Positions 29,767 to 39,413 of a stretch of 64,000 nt of DNA are shown here, piece after piece. The notes under the pieces are model-generated. The model did not search any database, was not told the origin of the DNA, and saw only the letters and a list, made by a program, of their open reading frames with translations. Every line of letters starts with the position of its first letter. Position 1 is the stretch's first letter. Source of the DNA: Leucothrix mucor DSM 2157 (GTDB taxonomy: Bacteria; Pseudomonadota; Gammaproteobacteria; Thiotrichales; Thiotrichaceae); contig NZ_ATTE01000001.1 in NCBI RefSeq assembly GCF_000419525.1, positions 2,650,655-2,714,654 on the forward strand, given 5' to 3'. A program made the position numbers and the translations under genes.

Positions 29767-30510
29767 TTACTGCTTTAAAAATCCACGATCCTGCAGAAAA
29801 CTCAGCATGTGTATACGCTTCTTTTGCTGTACTGCTGCGGCTGTTTGTGCTGACCAATTTGTAAGCTTTTGATTAGACCCGCGCGCTTGGTAATAGGCTT
29901 GCATTTGCGCATCATACGCTTGCACATCCTGCTCGCAGCGACTGGCATCATATTTTTCACGATGCAAGATCACATCCACCGGAAGACGTGGCTTCAAATC
30001 CGGCTCAGCGTCTGGCCAACCTAAGCATAGACCAAAGACTGGGTAGACCTGATCTGGCAACTCTAGCAGCTCAGATACCTGACTTGGGTCATTACGAATA
30101 CCACCAATAAACACCGCACCTAAACCTTCAGACTCTGCCGCCAGCATCAAATTCTGCGCCATCAGCGATGCATCAACCGTTGCAGTTAAGAAGTGCTCTG
30201 CATAGCCTTCTAAACGTCCCATGCCCTGCTGCTCACAGCAATACTCGACGCGACTTAAATCCGCACAAATCACCAAAAACTCAGCGGCAGATTCAATCCA
30301 CTTTTGCCCACCAGCCAGCGCTGCAATTTTAGCCCGGGTTTCGGACGAGCTTACCTGAACCAAAGAGTAAGCCTGCACGAAACTGGATGATGCTGCACCC
30401 TGAGCGCTTTGAATTAAGCTAACTAACAGGCTTTCCTCAATCGGCTTGCCAGAGTACTGGCGAATTGAACGGTGGCGTAATTGGGCTTCAGTAACAGGAT
30501 TCATAATCAT
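29767..30510 (-). CDS. NfsA-type oxygen-insensitive NADPH nitroreductase
   Basis: A 247-residue FMN enzyme of the nitroreductase family reducing nitro compounds and quinones with NADPH. NfsA-type features are RHRSIRQYSGKPIEE at the start, GAASSSFVQAYSLVQV, the EGLGAVFIGGIRN strand, LPDQVYPVFGLCLGWP and a C-terminal arm ending FLQDRGFLKQ. An ATG two codons further in (30504) is an equally possible start. Size and motifs fit E. coli NfsA (240 residues). Confidence 0.9.
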   Translation of the reverse strand: MIMNPVTEAQLRHRSIRQYSGKPIEESLLVSLIQSAQGAASSSFVQAYSLVQVSSSETRAKIAALAGGQKWIESAAEFLVICADLSRVEYCCEQQGMGRLEGYAEHFLTATVDASLMAQNLMLAAESEGLGAVFIGGIRNDPSQVSELLELPDQVYPVFGLCLGWPDAEPDLKPRLPVDVILHREKYDASRCEQDVQAYDAQMQAYYQARGSNQKLTNWSAQTAAAVQQKKRIHMLSFLQDRGFLKQ

Positions 30511-30533
30511 CTATCTACATAACATACATTAAT

Positions 30534-30574
30534 AAAAACGCCCTCTTGTTCTGGATTAAAGAGCAAGAAGGCGT
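30534..30574 (-). terminator. Terminator of the TRAP transporter operon
   Basis: On the minus strand ACGCCTTCTTG (30574-30564) pairs with CAAGAGGGCGT (30548-30538), one mismatch, followed by five T (30538-30534). It sits 30 bases beyond the large-permease stop codon. Confidence 0.75.
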
Positions 30575-30603
30575 AACCAACACTTAGCGGTTCACACAAG
30601 CGA

Positions 30604-33273
30604 TTAGAAGCTTAGTGAAACATCCTTGTGCGAAGACTGACACATAGCAATTTGCTTAGCCTGATCGTCCGTTAAGCGCGCTTGAGATCTCACACCAATC
30701 GTCTTAGAGATCGCCGCATCATACGTTGCTAATGCAGGTGCTAGCTCTTTTTCAGCCCTTAAGCGCCAGACCATTTCAGACTCATAGATCTCAATCGCCT
30801 TTTTCTGGAACTTGATCGCTGCAGTACGCCCTTCTTCAGAGTCATCCTTTTTCAGAGCACGACGCGCTCTGGAGAGGTTCGACTTGATGGCGCTAGCACC
30901 GGCAATATCACCTAAACGATCTTCAACCGTTTTGATGGTATCCATTGCAGGCTCTTGTGGCGCATGCGTAATGGTCTCAGCCAACATATCCAGCTCAGGT
31001 CGGAACACCTTAAGCGCTGGTGTTGAGGCTATTACATCACGAATGTTTCGAGTCTGCTCATATGCCGTATCAGTCGTGCTGTAATACTTACGTTGCGCCT
31101 TGGAGAGATTATCCTGAAGCTCAATATAACGTGCACGAGCCGCTTCCCAAGTATCAGGAATCGTCGCCAACAGCTTTTCACGATCTTCTTTTAGCGAAGC
31201 CACCTGAGCTTCCATAACTGCCGTTGCAGTGCTCTGGTCGCCAGCAGTATAAGTAAGTGACTTGATCTCAGTTTCCAGATCCTTAATGCCTGCTTCGATT
31301 CGCTTAGCATCTCGCTCAATGGTGCGCACGTTTCTATGAATCGGTGCGTATTCAGGCGCATAGTCATCCAGCTCCTGACGAACCCGAGCCGTCTCAGCCA
31401 TCAGATCAAAGCTGCGTGCGGCATCATTAGTGCTCTCTTTAAAGCTCTGCTGCAAATCAGCTGGCAAATAAGAGATATCCAACTTCTGAGCAGTTTGAAT
31501 CGCTGCCCGGATTGTCTCCTCGTTATTCGCATACTCCTCGATTACATAGTCTTCTAGACAACCTTGGATCTTAGGATTCATTGGTGGCGGTGCTGTATCT
31601 GATAACAGATGCGTACGATTTGGCAGGTAGTTCACCAGTGTTGGGTAGTAACCCGCAATCGCCAAACCTAAAATCTGCAAACCAATAAACACACTGGCCC
31701 CTTTGTAAATATCCATGGTGCGAATGGTTTTATCTGCCACCCCCCTGAGATAAAACAAGGCGAAGCCAAATGGTGGCGTTAAGAACGAGGTCTGAATATT
31801 CAAACCAATCATCACACCTAACCATACCGCAGTAATATTCGCTTCTGGGTTAGCCAGCAGAATTGGCGCAACAATTGGCACTACAACGACAGCAATCTCA
31901 ATAAAGTCGAGGAAGAATCCCAGCAGGAAGATAACCAGCATGACCACCAGGAACTGAGTCCAGAAACCACCCGGTAAGCCCGTCAGATAATGCTTAACCA
32001 GCTCTTCACCACCGAACGCACGAAATGCAGAGGTCAACATTGCCGCACCAATCAGGATGATGAATACCATGGAAGTGGTTTTAGCGGTTTCGATCATGAC
32101 TTCTGACAAGGTGTTGTCAATGCGGTAAATACGCCATGCGCTCCAGCCAATGGCAAATAGCAAACCACCGACTGCAATACCCGCATAGATAATCGCCTGA
32201 CGCTCTTCTTCACTTTGCACATTACGAATATTCAGATCGTGCTTGCTGCGTAAATATGCAATCGCCAGTACCGATACCAAGGCGATAAGCCCCGGTAAAA
32301 ACGTTGTCCAGCGCCCACCATACAAGCGGTAGCCGGCCATAATCATGGCACCAACCGCACCAATCGCACCGGCTTGGTTAACGGTTGCAACACCTAGAAG
32401 AATTGAGCCCAATACCACAAAGATCAAAGTCAGTGGTGGAACTAACGCCAACAGGATATTACGTAAGAAACGCGCATCGTACTCACCTTCATAAGGCACA
32501 GGAGGCGCCATACTCGGCTTAATCCAGGCAATGACCAGAATGTACAACATGTACAAACCAACCAAAATTGCACCCGGAATTAAAGCTCCCATGAACATGT
32601 CACCGGCACTCGCCGATACCACATCAAAATGCGATGGCATGGAGAATTCGCCGGTATTTTCACGGTACAACACTTTACGTGCAGTATTCGCTTGATCGGC
32701 TGCGCTCGACAACTGATCTGCCAAAATGATTAATACAATCGATGGCGGGATAATTTGCCCCAGCGTTCCGGAAGCACAGATGGTTCCGGTCGCCAGCGAT
32801 TTGGAATAGTTGTTGCGCATCATTGCCGGGAGCGAAATCAGCCCCATGGCAATTACGGTTGCACCCACGATACCGGTAGTCGCAGCCAGCAAGGCTCCTA
32901 CAAATACTACTGAGATACCTAGTCCGCCCGGAATTGGGCCGAACAGCTGCGCCATTGCGACCAATAAATCTTCAGCAATTTTTGAACGCTGCAGCATGAT
33001 TCCCATAAAGATAAACAAAGGAATAGCAATCAAGGTATCGCGTTCAACAATCCAGTAGAGACTTCGGAAGTTGGTGACCCCGGCACTTAGCCACTGGGTT
33101 GGCCCATCCTGCGCAAAATAGGCGCTTACATCCCCTTCAAATAAATAACCGGCACCGGCTGCCAGCAAAACCGCTCCGATGGCGGAGCCGGGTAAGGCAA
33201 AGGCGACCGGAAAGCCGGACACCAACGCCGTGATCATCAGTAGGAAAAGTATTCCTAAAAAGACTAATTCCAT
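30604..33273 (-). CDS. TRAP transporter large permease (DctM family) with long C-terminal extension
   Basis: The ion-coupled permease subunit of a tripartite ATP-independent periplasmic transporter. Residues 1 to about 565 hold the DctM core of hydrophobic helices (GFPVAFALPGSAIGAVLLAAG at the start; GTLGQIIPPSIVLIILAD and QTSFLTPPFGFALFYLRGV later). A further roughly 320 residues follow: soluble, largely helical, charged, with probable coiled coil around 660-740. The tail has only two cysteines, one at each end (GCLEDY and AMCQSS). Typical DctM proteins are about 425-450 residues. The ATG overlaps the small-permease stop as TAATG. The function of the extension is unknown. Confidence 0.9.
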   Translation of the reverse strand: MELVFLGILFLLMITALVSGFPVAFALPGSAIGAVLLAAGAGYLFEGDVSAYFAQDGPTQWLSAGVTNFRSLYWIVERDTLIAIPLFIFMGIMLQRSKIAEDLLVAMAQLFGPIPGGLGISVVFVGALLAATTGIVGATVIAMGLISLPAMMRNNYSKSLATGTICASGTLGQIIPPSIVLIILADQLSSAADQANTARKVLYRENTGEFSMPSHFDVVSASAGDMFMGALIPGAILVGLYMLYILVIAWIKPSMAPPVPYEGEYDARFLRNILLALVPPLTLIFVVLGSILLGVATVNQAGAIGAVGAMIMAGYRLYGGRWTTFLPGLIALVSVLAIAYLRSKHDLNIRNVQSEEERQAIIYAGIAVGGLLFAIGWSAWRIYRIDNTLSEVMIETAKTTSMVFIILIGAAMLTSAFRAFGGEELVKHYLTGLPGGFWTQFLVVMLVIFLLGFFLDFIEIAVVVVPIVAPILLANPEANITAVWLGVMIGLNIQTSFLTPPFGFALFYLRGVADKTIRTMDIYKGASVFIGLQILGLAIAGYYPTLVNYLPNRTHLLSDTAPPPMNPKIQGCLEDYVIEEYANNEETIRAAIQTAQKLDISYLPADLQQSFKESTNDAARSFDLMAETARVRQELDDYAPEYAPIHRNVRTIERDAKRIEAGIKDLETEIKSLTYTAGDQSTATAVMEAQVASLKEDREKLLATIPDTWEAARARYIELQDNLSKAQRKYYSTTDTAYEQTRNIRDVIASTPALKVFRPELDMLAETITHAPQEPAMDTIKTVEDRLGDIAGASAIKSNLSRARRALKKDDSEEGRTAAIKFQKKAIEIYESEMVWRLRAEKELAPALATYDAAISKTIGVRSQARLTDDQAKQIAMCQSSHKDVSLSF

Positions 33274-34277
33274 TATTCTTCCTCAACCCCGATTACATCC
33301 GCGCCCTGTTCGTTCACCAAGATGGCGACGTTGCTGAGCAAGTAACTAACAAACTGAAATGCCATCGACACGGCAAACACGACCAAGAAAGCCGCCATCA
33401 GATACTTCACAAATAAGCCGTAGCCGCTCTGTGACATTTCAAAATTAATAATCGGGCTGATCAGGCTACTTTGTTTAGTATCCATGCCCAGTGTCAGAAT
33501 GGTCCAACACAACGGTAAGCCCAGTAAAATACAACCAACTGTATTCACCCATGCTTTGGCGCGTCGACTCAGACCCGCATAAACAACATCCACCCGAACA
33601 TGACCGCCCTCAACCAAGGTATAGGCGCTGGCAAACAGGAACAGACCCGCATACCAAAAACGCACCAAGTCACCCATGAAGGCTTGTTCGTAGGAGAAGA
33701 TAAAACGAGAGAGTACGATGCCGAACTCAGCCATTACCACTAAAAAGGCTAACCAGATAAAACCTAGTGACCGACTAAACCAAGCAATAACCATTGAAAC
33801 GAGAATGAGCGGGTAATGAACCCATATTCCACGCCAACGGGCTTGGTCCAGATTTTGTGCCAACTCTTCACCAGCTACACCGACCAGTAAATTTTCGACC
33901 CGTAAAAATGAGATAACAGTGTCTGCCAAACCAATCAAAAAGATTGACCAGAAAGCCGCTCTAACCAAATAAGCAGCCCAACGGGAGTAACGCTCAGAGT
34001 CATCCAACAAGGTAACCTCGGGAGACTTAGCGATTTTTCTCAGTAAGTAGACAAAGACCAGCACACTAAATACGAGGAAACCAACGGTTTCCATGAGTTC
34101 TGTGACTGTCAGAGTTTCATTGGCTTGACCAAAATGCCCGATGAGCTTATCCACACCGGGAACGTCTAACCAAAACATCAGGTAGCGGCTAAACAGAAAC
34201 AGCAAGATCGCTGATACCATTAGCGCAGAAGCAGATCGCCAGAACCGGCGGGATCTGGGTACGGAATTTATCATCAT
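33273..34277 (-). CDS. TRAP transporter small permease (DctQ family), extended
   Basis: The small membrane subunit of the TRAP transporter. At 334 residues it is about twice the usual DctQ length. The C-terminal half (about 185-320) has the DctQ pattern of four helices with LVEGGHVRVDVVYAGLSRRAKAWVN, while the N-terminal half adds roughly four extra helices. It is translationally coupled to the large permease by a TAATG overlap. A second ATG three bases in is an alternative start. Confidence 0.88.
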   Translation of the reverse strand: MMINSVPRSRRFWRSASALMVSAILLFLFSRYLMFWLDVPGVDKLIGHFGQANETLTVTELMETVGFLVFSVLVFVYLLRKIAKSPEVTLLDDSERYSRWAAYLVRAAFWSIFLIGLADTVISFLRVENLLVGVAGEELAQNLDQARWRGIWVHYPLILVSMVIAWFSRSLGFIWLAFLVVMAEFGIVLSRFIFSYEQAFMGDLVRFWYAGLFLFASAYTLVEGGHVRVDVVYAGLSRRAKAWVNTVGCILLGLPLCWTILTLGMDTKQSSLISPIINFEMSQSGYGLFVKYLMAAFLVVFAVSMAFQFVSYLLSNVAILVNEQGADVIGVEEE

Positions 34278-34328
34278 CGAGTATATGCCCCTAAGACAAA
34301 CAGTGGCTTAGCAGTAAATGAACGCCAG

Positions 34329-34364
34329 AAAAACTAAACGGAGCAACAAGGCCCCGTTTAGTTT
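34329..34364 (-). terminator. Intercistronic hairpin between the TRAP binding protein and permease genes
   Basis: A perfect 11-bp stem, AAACTAAACGG (34331-34341) with CCGTTTAGTTT (34354-34364). On the minus strand it runs into five T. It lies 17 bases after the binding-protein stop codon and probably gives partial termination, so more binding protein than permease is made. Confidence 0.75.
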
Positions 34365-34380
34365 CAATCAATCCTGAAGC

Positions 34381-35469
34381 TTACAGCCCCAGTACACGGT
34401 TACGCTGTGATACGTAAGCCTGATCAGAGATCTTAGCCCAAGCACCAATATCTGCTCTCGCCGCTACAAAGCTTTCGTGGATTTCTTTTGCCAATGGGCT
34501 GTGCTTCTTAACATCTTCAAACACTTCATCAGCCGCTTCACCGAAGCTATCGTAAACGTCATCACTAAATGCGCGCAGCTTAACGCCTTGCTCATTAACC
34601 AATGCTTTCAGTGCCGCACCGTTTTTCGCATTGTACTCAGACAACATCACGTCATTTTCCATGGATGCTGCTGCTTCGATTAACAGTTGATCTGCCTTAG
34701 ACAAACCATCCCACCACTTCTTGTTCATGCCGATCGACAGCATTGCGCCAGGCTCGTGCATTCCAGGGTAGTAGTAGAACTTAGCCGCTTCATACAGTTT
34801 CATGATTTGGTCATTCCAAGGACCAACCCACTCGGTCGCGTCAATCGCGCCAGACACCAAGTTTTCATAAATCTGTCCACCAGGCAGAGAAACCGGTGAT
34901 GCGCCCAACTTAGACATAACATCGCCGCCCAGACCAGGCATACGAATTTTCAGACCTTTCAGGTCGTCTGCAGATTTAATTTCTTTACGGAACCAACCGC
35001 CCATCTGGACGCCGGTGTTACCGCACATCAGGCCTTTAACGCCAAAATCACCGGCCAATTTGTCCCACAACTCTTGTCCGCCACCAAAGCGAATCCAAGC
35101 GTTCATTTCTGTTGCGGTCAGACCAAATGGTACCGCTGTGAAATATGCAAAACCAGGATGCTTACCTTTCCAGTAGTATTCAGCACCGTGGTACATTTGT
35201 GCGTTACCAGATGCCACTTCATCGAAGGAGTCGAATGGCTTAACACGCTCGCCCGCTGCATAGTAAGTGATCTGAATACGGCCATCACTCATCGCAGTTA
35301 CGCGCTCTGCAAAACGCTGTGCGCCTGTTCCCAAACCTGGAAAATCACGAGGCCAGGTGGAGACCATATTCACTTCAATACGCTCTTTAGCGATCGCCGG
35401 TGCAGCAACTGTGCCAGCAGCGGCAACAGCCCCAAATGCAGCACCTTTCAATACGTCACGTCTATTCAT
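34381..35469 (-). CDS. TRAP transporter substrate-binding protein, TakP-like
   Basis: A 362-residue periplasmic DctP-family protein with a twin-arginine signal (MNRRDVLKG, cleaved near residue 27), suggesting Tat export. It resembles TakP, the alpha-keto acid binder of Rhodobacter, in GNTGVQMGGWFRKEI, LKIRMPGLGG with the substrate Arg, IDATEWVGPWNDQ and YYYPGMHEPGAML. A 2-oxo acid or related carboxylate is therefore the likely ligand. It is the first gene of the operon and has a strong AGGAAGAGG ribosome-binding site. Confidence 0.92.
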   Translation of the reverse strand: MNRRDVLKGAAFGAVAAAGTVAAPAIAKERIEVNMVSTWPRDFPGLGTGAQRFAERVTAMSDGRIQITYYAAGERVKPFDSFDEVASGNAQMYHGAEYYWKGKHPGFAYFTAVPFGLTATEMNAWIRFGGGQELWDKLAGDFGVKGLMCGNTGVQMGGWFRKEIKSADDLKGLKIRMPGLGGDVMSKLGASPVSLPGGQIYENLVSGAIDATEWVGPWNDQIMKLYEAAKFYYYPGMHEPGAMLSIGMNKKWWDGLSKADQLLIEAAASMENDVMLSEYNAKNGAALKALVNEQGVKLRAFSDDVYDSFGEAADEVFEDVKKHSPLAKEIHESFVAARADIGAWAKISDQAYVSQRNRVLGL

Positions 35470-35676
35470 GTGGATCCTCTTCCTATTTTAATCTTATATG
35501 AAACATCAGCGGCCTGGACAAACCTGAGCCGGACTGAACCACTTAATCTCTTCTAACGAATCTATTATTGCCTATCAGTGGAGGAAAGTAAAACGGGCAA
35601 CTGGCGAAAGACTAGCGTTCCTCAAAACAAGCTCAAGAAAACTAAAATCAGCCTCTGAAAAGACGTTTTGCAGTAA

Positions 35677-38028
35677 TTATTCAACATTCTTTCGGGTCCA
35701 AAAGCGCGCTTGTCGCTGTCGGTAAGTTATTGGTCTGACCAGTTTTTTTGAATTTTCAACTCTAAATTGCAGCGCACCGTGCAAGGCAGTACTTAAAACT
35801 GACACTCCAGTATCATTATAACGCGCTAACACTTTAGGATGAGGGTGTCGGTAACGACTACGATAGCCTGCTGAAGCCAGTGCCCACTCCGGATTAACCG
35901 CTTTGATAAATGCCTTGGTTGACGAGCTATTACTGCCATGATGTGGCATTAATACAATCGAGGATTGCAACTGGTCGGATGACAGCTTAAGTAGACTCTT
36001 TTCCGCTTTTTTATGGATATCGCCGGTGAGTAAGACAGATTGCTCATTATTACTGATTTTTAGCACGCAGGAGAGGTCATTATCACTCCCTTCGGCATCT
36101 TCCAACGGGTGCAAAAACTCAAACTGCACACCATCCCATTGCCATGACTGGCCTTGCTGGCACAGTAAATTATTGCGCTCTGGGGTTAAGCCATCACGAC
36201 TACTGTAAAAGTGCTCAACTGGCATCATTTTCAACACCGATTGCAGGCCGCCCGAGTGGTCACGATCATCATGTGACACAATCAACGTATCAATTGACTC
36301 AATCGCTCGATGCTGCAAATAAGGTACCAACACCATTCGCCCAAGGTCAAAACTATCACTGGTTTTATCACCCGTATCGTACACCAGCGTATGTCCGGAG
36401 GTTTCCACAACAATCGATAAGCCCTGCCCCACATCCAGCACCGTTAGCCAAAAATCACCCGATTGCGATGGGCGAACGACCTGAAACAGTAGCAGTGGTA
36501 ACAACAATAACCCTGATGCATAACGCCAAGTTAAACCACGCGGTAGCAGCCATAAAATACCCGCCAACAAAATACCTAGTGATAACCACAAAGGCAGATG
36601 CGAGAAATGCACGGTGGCATGCGGTAAAGCAGCCAGTGCATCCAGCACAACAAATAAACCATCCAAGTGAAGTGCGACAAACTGAAAGACGAATACCGCC
36701 AGCGGTTCATTAATAGTCGCCAGTACCACAGCCAACAAGCTAAACGGCACCACAATTAAAGACACCCAAGGGATGGCAATTAAATTAGCAATCGGCGACA
36801 CCAAGGAGCCTTCACCAAAAAACAACAACCCTAATGGCAGCATCAACAAGGATAGCGCGGCCTGTAAGCGCAGCATCTGAAATTTCGGAGCCTGAGCACT
36901 GCGAGATAAAGTCCAAAGGATAAAGCCTACCGCAGCAAAAGAGAGGTAAAAGCCAACACTCATGACAGCCAATGGGTCCCAAAGAATCACGGCGATCATG
37001 GCCAGCGCTAAGACGCGTGATGGAGAATAATGATAGCGGTATGCCATCAGCACTAAGGCCACAATAACCATCACCAATGCCCGCTGAGTGGGAATCGTAA
37101 ATCCTGCCAGCAAGGCATAAACGGTCGCTAGCACTACGCCAAGCACACTGCCAGCAATGCGTTGAGGAATCCATAAACTCAGCTGTGGAAAACACCACCA
37201 GACTGCCCAGACTAATAACACACCAAAGCCTGCCACTAAGCCGATATGCAGGCCGGAAATGGCCATTAGGTGATTGGTACCGGTTGCCCGTAAGGTATCC
37301 CACTGCTCAGTACTTAATAAATTCTTATCCGCAATCGTTAAAGCCAACATAATGGCTTGAGACTCTTCCCGAGTTACTAGCCGAGTTATTTGATCATATA
37401 TTTGTGCACGCCAAGCGTGAATGGAATACCAAGGCGCTGTCTCTATTCGCTTATTTACTGAAGAACTGCGAACATAGCCTGTCGCCATAATGCCTTGCGA
37501 GAATAGCCATTTTTCATAATCGAAACCGCTAGGATTGGCAAAGCCGTTAGGACGCTTTAGCCGCACTTCAAGTCGCCAACGTTCACCGGCTTTAATTGGT
37601 GGAGGGTTTTGATAAACGCCTAATCTGACCAAGCCGGACCACTGCTGAGCCAATACCGAATCAGCATTTACTGCTGAGGATTTTGTATCTAGCAACTCTG
37701 AGTCATCAACTTTAAACAAAAAGCGGATACCCTGCTCGCTTTTATCCACTAAGCTAACAACCGTGCCGTCCAGCTGTAGGCTCTGACCTTCCAGCTCTGC
37801 GGGAAAAGCGTGATCAAGTTGCCAAGAAGCAACTAAGGAAGTAATACAAAAACCAACGATCAACATTGGCAAACCGATAAGCCATGACGATACCCGCCGA
37901 TACAGTAGGTACATTGAGGTAAATAGCGTCACTAGCAATATAATCGTGATCAGACTAGAATTCAGCAGCGCGGCTTCCGACAGGACCAGCAGACTACCCA
38001 ACAATAATCCGCAAGCCGTCATGCGCAT
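35677..38028 (-). CDS. comEC: ComEC/Rec2 competence-related DNA channel protein
   Basis: A 783-residue inner-membrane protein that in competent bacteria moves single-stranded DNA into the cytoplasm. Order: N-terminal helices and the DUF4131 OB-like region (about 25-210), the Competence domain (about 225-500) with GTNHLMAISGLHIGLVAGFG, then a metallo-beta-lactamase-like domain (about 520-760). Its motifs are DVGQGLSIVVETSGHTLVYDTG, SHDDRDHSGG and LMPHHGSNSS. All expected metal motifs look intact. No frameshift is seen. Confidence 0.95.
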   Translation of the reverse strand: MRMTACGLLLGSLLVLSEAALLNSSLITIILLVTLFTSMYLLYRRVSSWLIGLPMLIVGFCITSLVASWQLDHAFPAELEGQSLQLDGTVVSLVDKSEQGIRFLFKVDDSELLDTKSSAVNADSVLAQQWSGLVRLGVYQNPPPIKAGERWRLEVRLKRPNGFANPSGFDYEKWLFSQGIMATGYVRSSSVNKRIETAPWYSIHAWRAQIYDQITRLVTREESQAIMLALTIADKNLLSTEQWDTLRATGTNHLMAISGLHIGLVAGFGVLLVWAVWWCFPQLSLWIPQRIAGSVLGVVLATVYALLAGFTIPTQRALVMVIVALVLMAYRYHYSPSRVLALAMIAVILWDPLAVMSVGFYLSFAAVGFILWTLSRSAQAPKFQMLRLQAALSLLMLPLGLLFFGEGSLVSPIANLIAIPWVSLIVVPFSLLAVVLATINEPLAVFVFQFVALHLDGLFVVLDALAALPHATVHFSHLPLWLSLGILLAGILWLLPRGLTWRYASGLLLLPLLLFQVVRPSQSGDFWLTVLDVGQGLSIVVETSGHTLVYDTGDKTSDSFDLGRMVLVPYLQHRAIESIDTLIVSHDDRDHSGGLQSVLKMMPVEHFYSSRDGLTPERNNLLCQQGQSWQWDGVQFEFLHPLEDAEGSDNDLSCVLKISNNEQSVLLTGDIHKKAEKSLLKLSSDQLQSSIVLMPHHGSNSSSTKAFIKAVNPEWALASAGYRSRYRHPHPKVLARYNDTGVSVLSTALHGALQFRVENSKKLVRPITYRQRQARFWTRKNVE

Positions 38029-38173
38029 TATTAGACTTTAACCTTTTAGAGATGTAACACTACAGACAATCGCAGCAAAGTGTCACTGTAACGTAGGCTA
38101 GTTGCACTATAGCTTAACCAATACTGTGCAATGGCGTATCACTCTATAAACACATAAACCTGGTGCACTAAGC

Positions 38174-38716
38174 ATGCCAAGGAAGTTTTTCAAACGTTAC
38201 TCCCCGGACCCTAAACGGATCCGTGATACCCCTGGACTGGGGTTCTTAGGAGAGCGGTTACACCAACCGAATTTATGGCACTTCAATCGCCATTCAATTT
38301 CCAAAGCATTTGCCATTGGTTTGTTTTGTATGTGGCTTCCGTTCCCATTCCAAACCTTGGTTGCGGCAGCTTGTGCATTGCTGCTTCGCGCGAACCTACC
38401 GCTTTCAGTCGCCTTGGTATTTATTACCAACCCGATCACTATTCCACCGATGTTTTATTTTGCGTATAAGCTAGGGAATTTGGTGCTATCACTGCCGGCT
38501 GGCGAGTTCTCAATGGAATTGAGCATGCATTGGCTGACGCAACGCATGGGTGAAATCTGGCAACCCTTATTTATGGGATGCTTCTTGCTAGCACTGTTTA
38601 GCTCAATGCTGGGCTTTTTTACGATTCAGGCACTGTGGCGTTACAACATTCACACCAAGCTCAAGCACCGCGCCAATCGCCCTTGTAATGATTTAAACAA
38701 GAGCGATACCGAGTAA
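38174..38716 (+). CDS. DUF2062 domain-containing membrane protein
   Basis: A 180-residue protein. The positively charged N-terminus (PRKFFKRYSPDPKRIRD) is followed by the DUF2062 region with about three helices, including ISKAFAIGLFCMWLPFPFQT and FITNPITIPPMFYFAYKLG. The family is of unknown function and in several gammaproteobacteria sits, as here, between comEC and the lol genes. It is convergent with lolD, with stop codons four bases apart. Confidence 0.9.
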   Translation: MPRKFFKRYSPDPKRIRDTPGLGFLGERLHQPNLWHFNRHSISKAFAIGLFCMWLPFPFQTLVAAACALLLRANLPLSVALVFITNPITIPPMFYFAYKLGNLVLSLPAGEFSMELSMHWLTQRMGEIWQPLFMGCFLLALFSSMLGFFTIQALWRYNIHTKLKHRANRPCNDLNKSDTE

Positions 38717-38719
38717 GAC

Positions 38720-39412
38720 TTAAGACTCGAAGGTGGTCAAATGGCCATCTGTCAGTTTGAACTGACGATCCATTTTTTCAGCCAAACCCAGATCATGAGT
38801 AACAATGATGAAGGCTGTTTTCAAGGAGTCATTCAACTCTTGCATCAGATCAAAAATCTGCAAGGCCGTTTTCTCATCCAAGTTACCCGTTGGCTCATCG
38901 GCAAGAATCGCCGCAGGTTTAGTGACCATCGCCCGCGCAATCGCCGCACGCTGACGTTCACCACCGGATAGCTGTCCTGGTTTATGTTGAATGCGTGAAC
39001 CCAATCCAACTTTCACCAGCAAATCAGTCGCTTGCTTAGTTGCCTCTGCCACCTCCAAACCACGGATTAGTAATGGCATCGCCACATTTTCCAGCGCGGT
39101 AAACTCAGCCAGCAAATGATGGAATTGGTAAATAAATCCCAGCGACTCATTACGCAAAATACCACGATCAGCATCCGATAGGCTCGCCATATCTTTGCCC
39201 ATGACCGTGACAGAGCCCTGACTTGGCAAATCCAAACCACCTAACAGGTGCAGCAAGGTACTTTTACCACTACCGGAACTACCGACAATCGCGATTTTCT
39301 CGCCTGCTTTAATATCCAGATCCACCCCTTTCAGGACTTCAACATCCAGCTTGCCTTCCACAAAACGCTTACGCAGGCCTTCGCAGGCAATTATTGTTTC
39401 AACTTCACTCAT
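38720..39412 (-). CDS. lolD: Lipoprotein-releasing system ATP-binding protein LolD
   Basis: The ATPase of the LolCDE complex that extracts outer-membrane lipoproteins from the inner membrane and hands them to LolA. The 230-residue protein has Walker [11 protein letters not shown]-loop [18 protein letters not shown] (typical of LolD), signature [14 protein letters not shown] and Walker [12 protein letters not shown]. It begins one base after the stop codon of the upstream permease gene and is the last gene of the operon. Confidence 0.96.
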   Translation of the reverse strand: MSEVETIIACEGLRKRFVEGKLDVEVLKGVDLDIKAGEKIAIVGSSGSGKSTLLHLLGGLDLPSQGSVTVMGKDMASLSDADRGILRNESLGFIYQFHHLLAEFTALENVAMPLLIRGLEVAEATKQATDLLVKVGLGSRIQHKPGQLSGGERQRAAIARAMVTKPAAILADEPTGNLDEKTALQIFDLMQELNDSLKTAFIIVTHDLGLAEKMDRQFKLTDGHLTTFES

Positions 39413-39413
39413 T

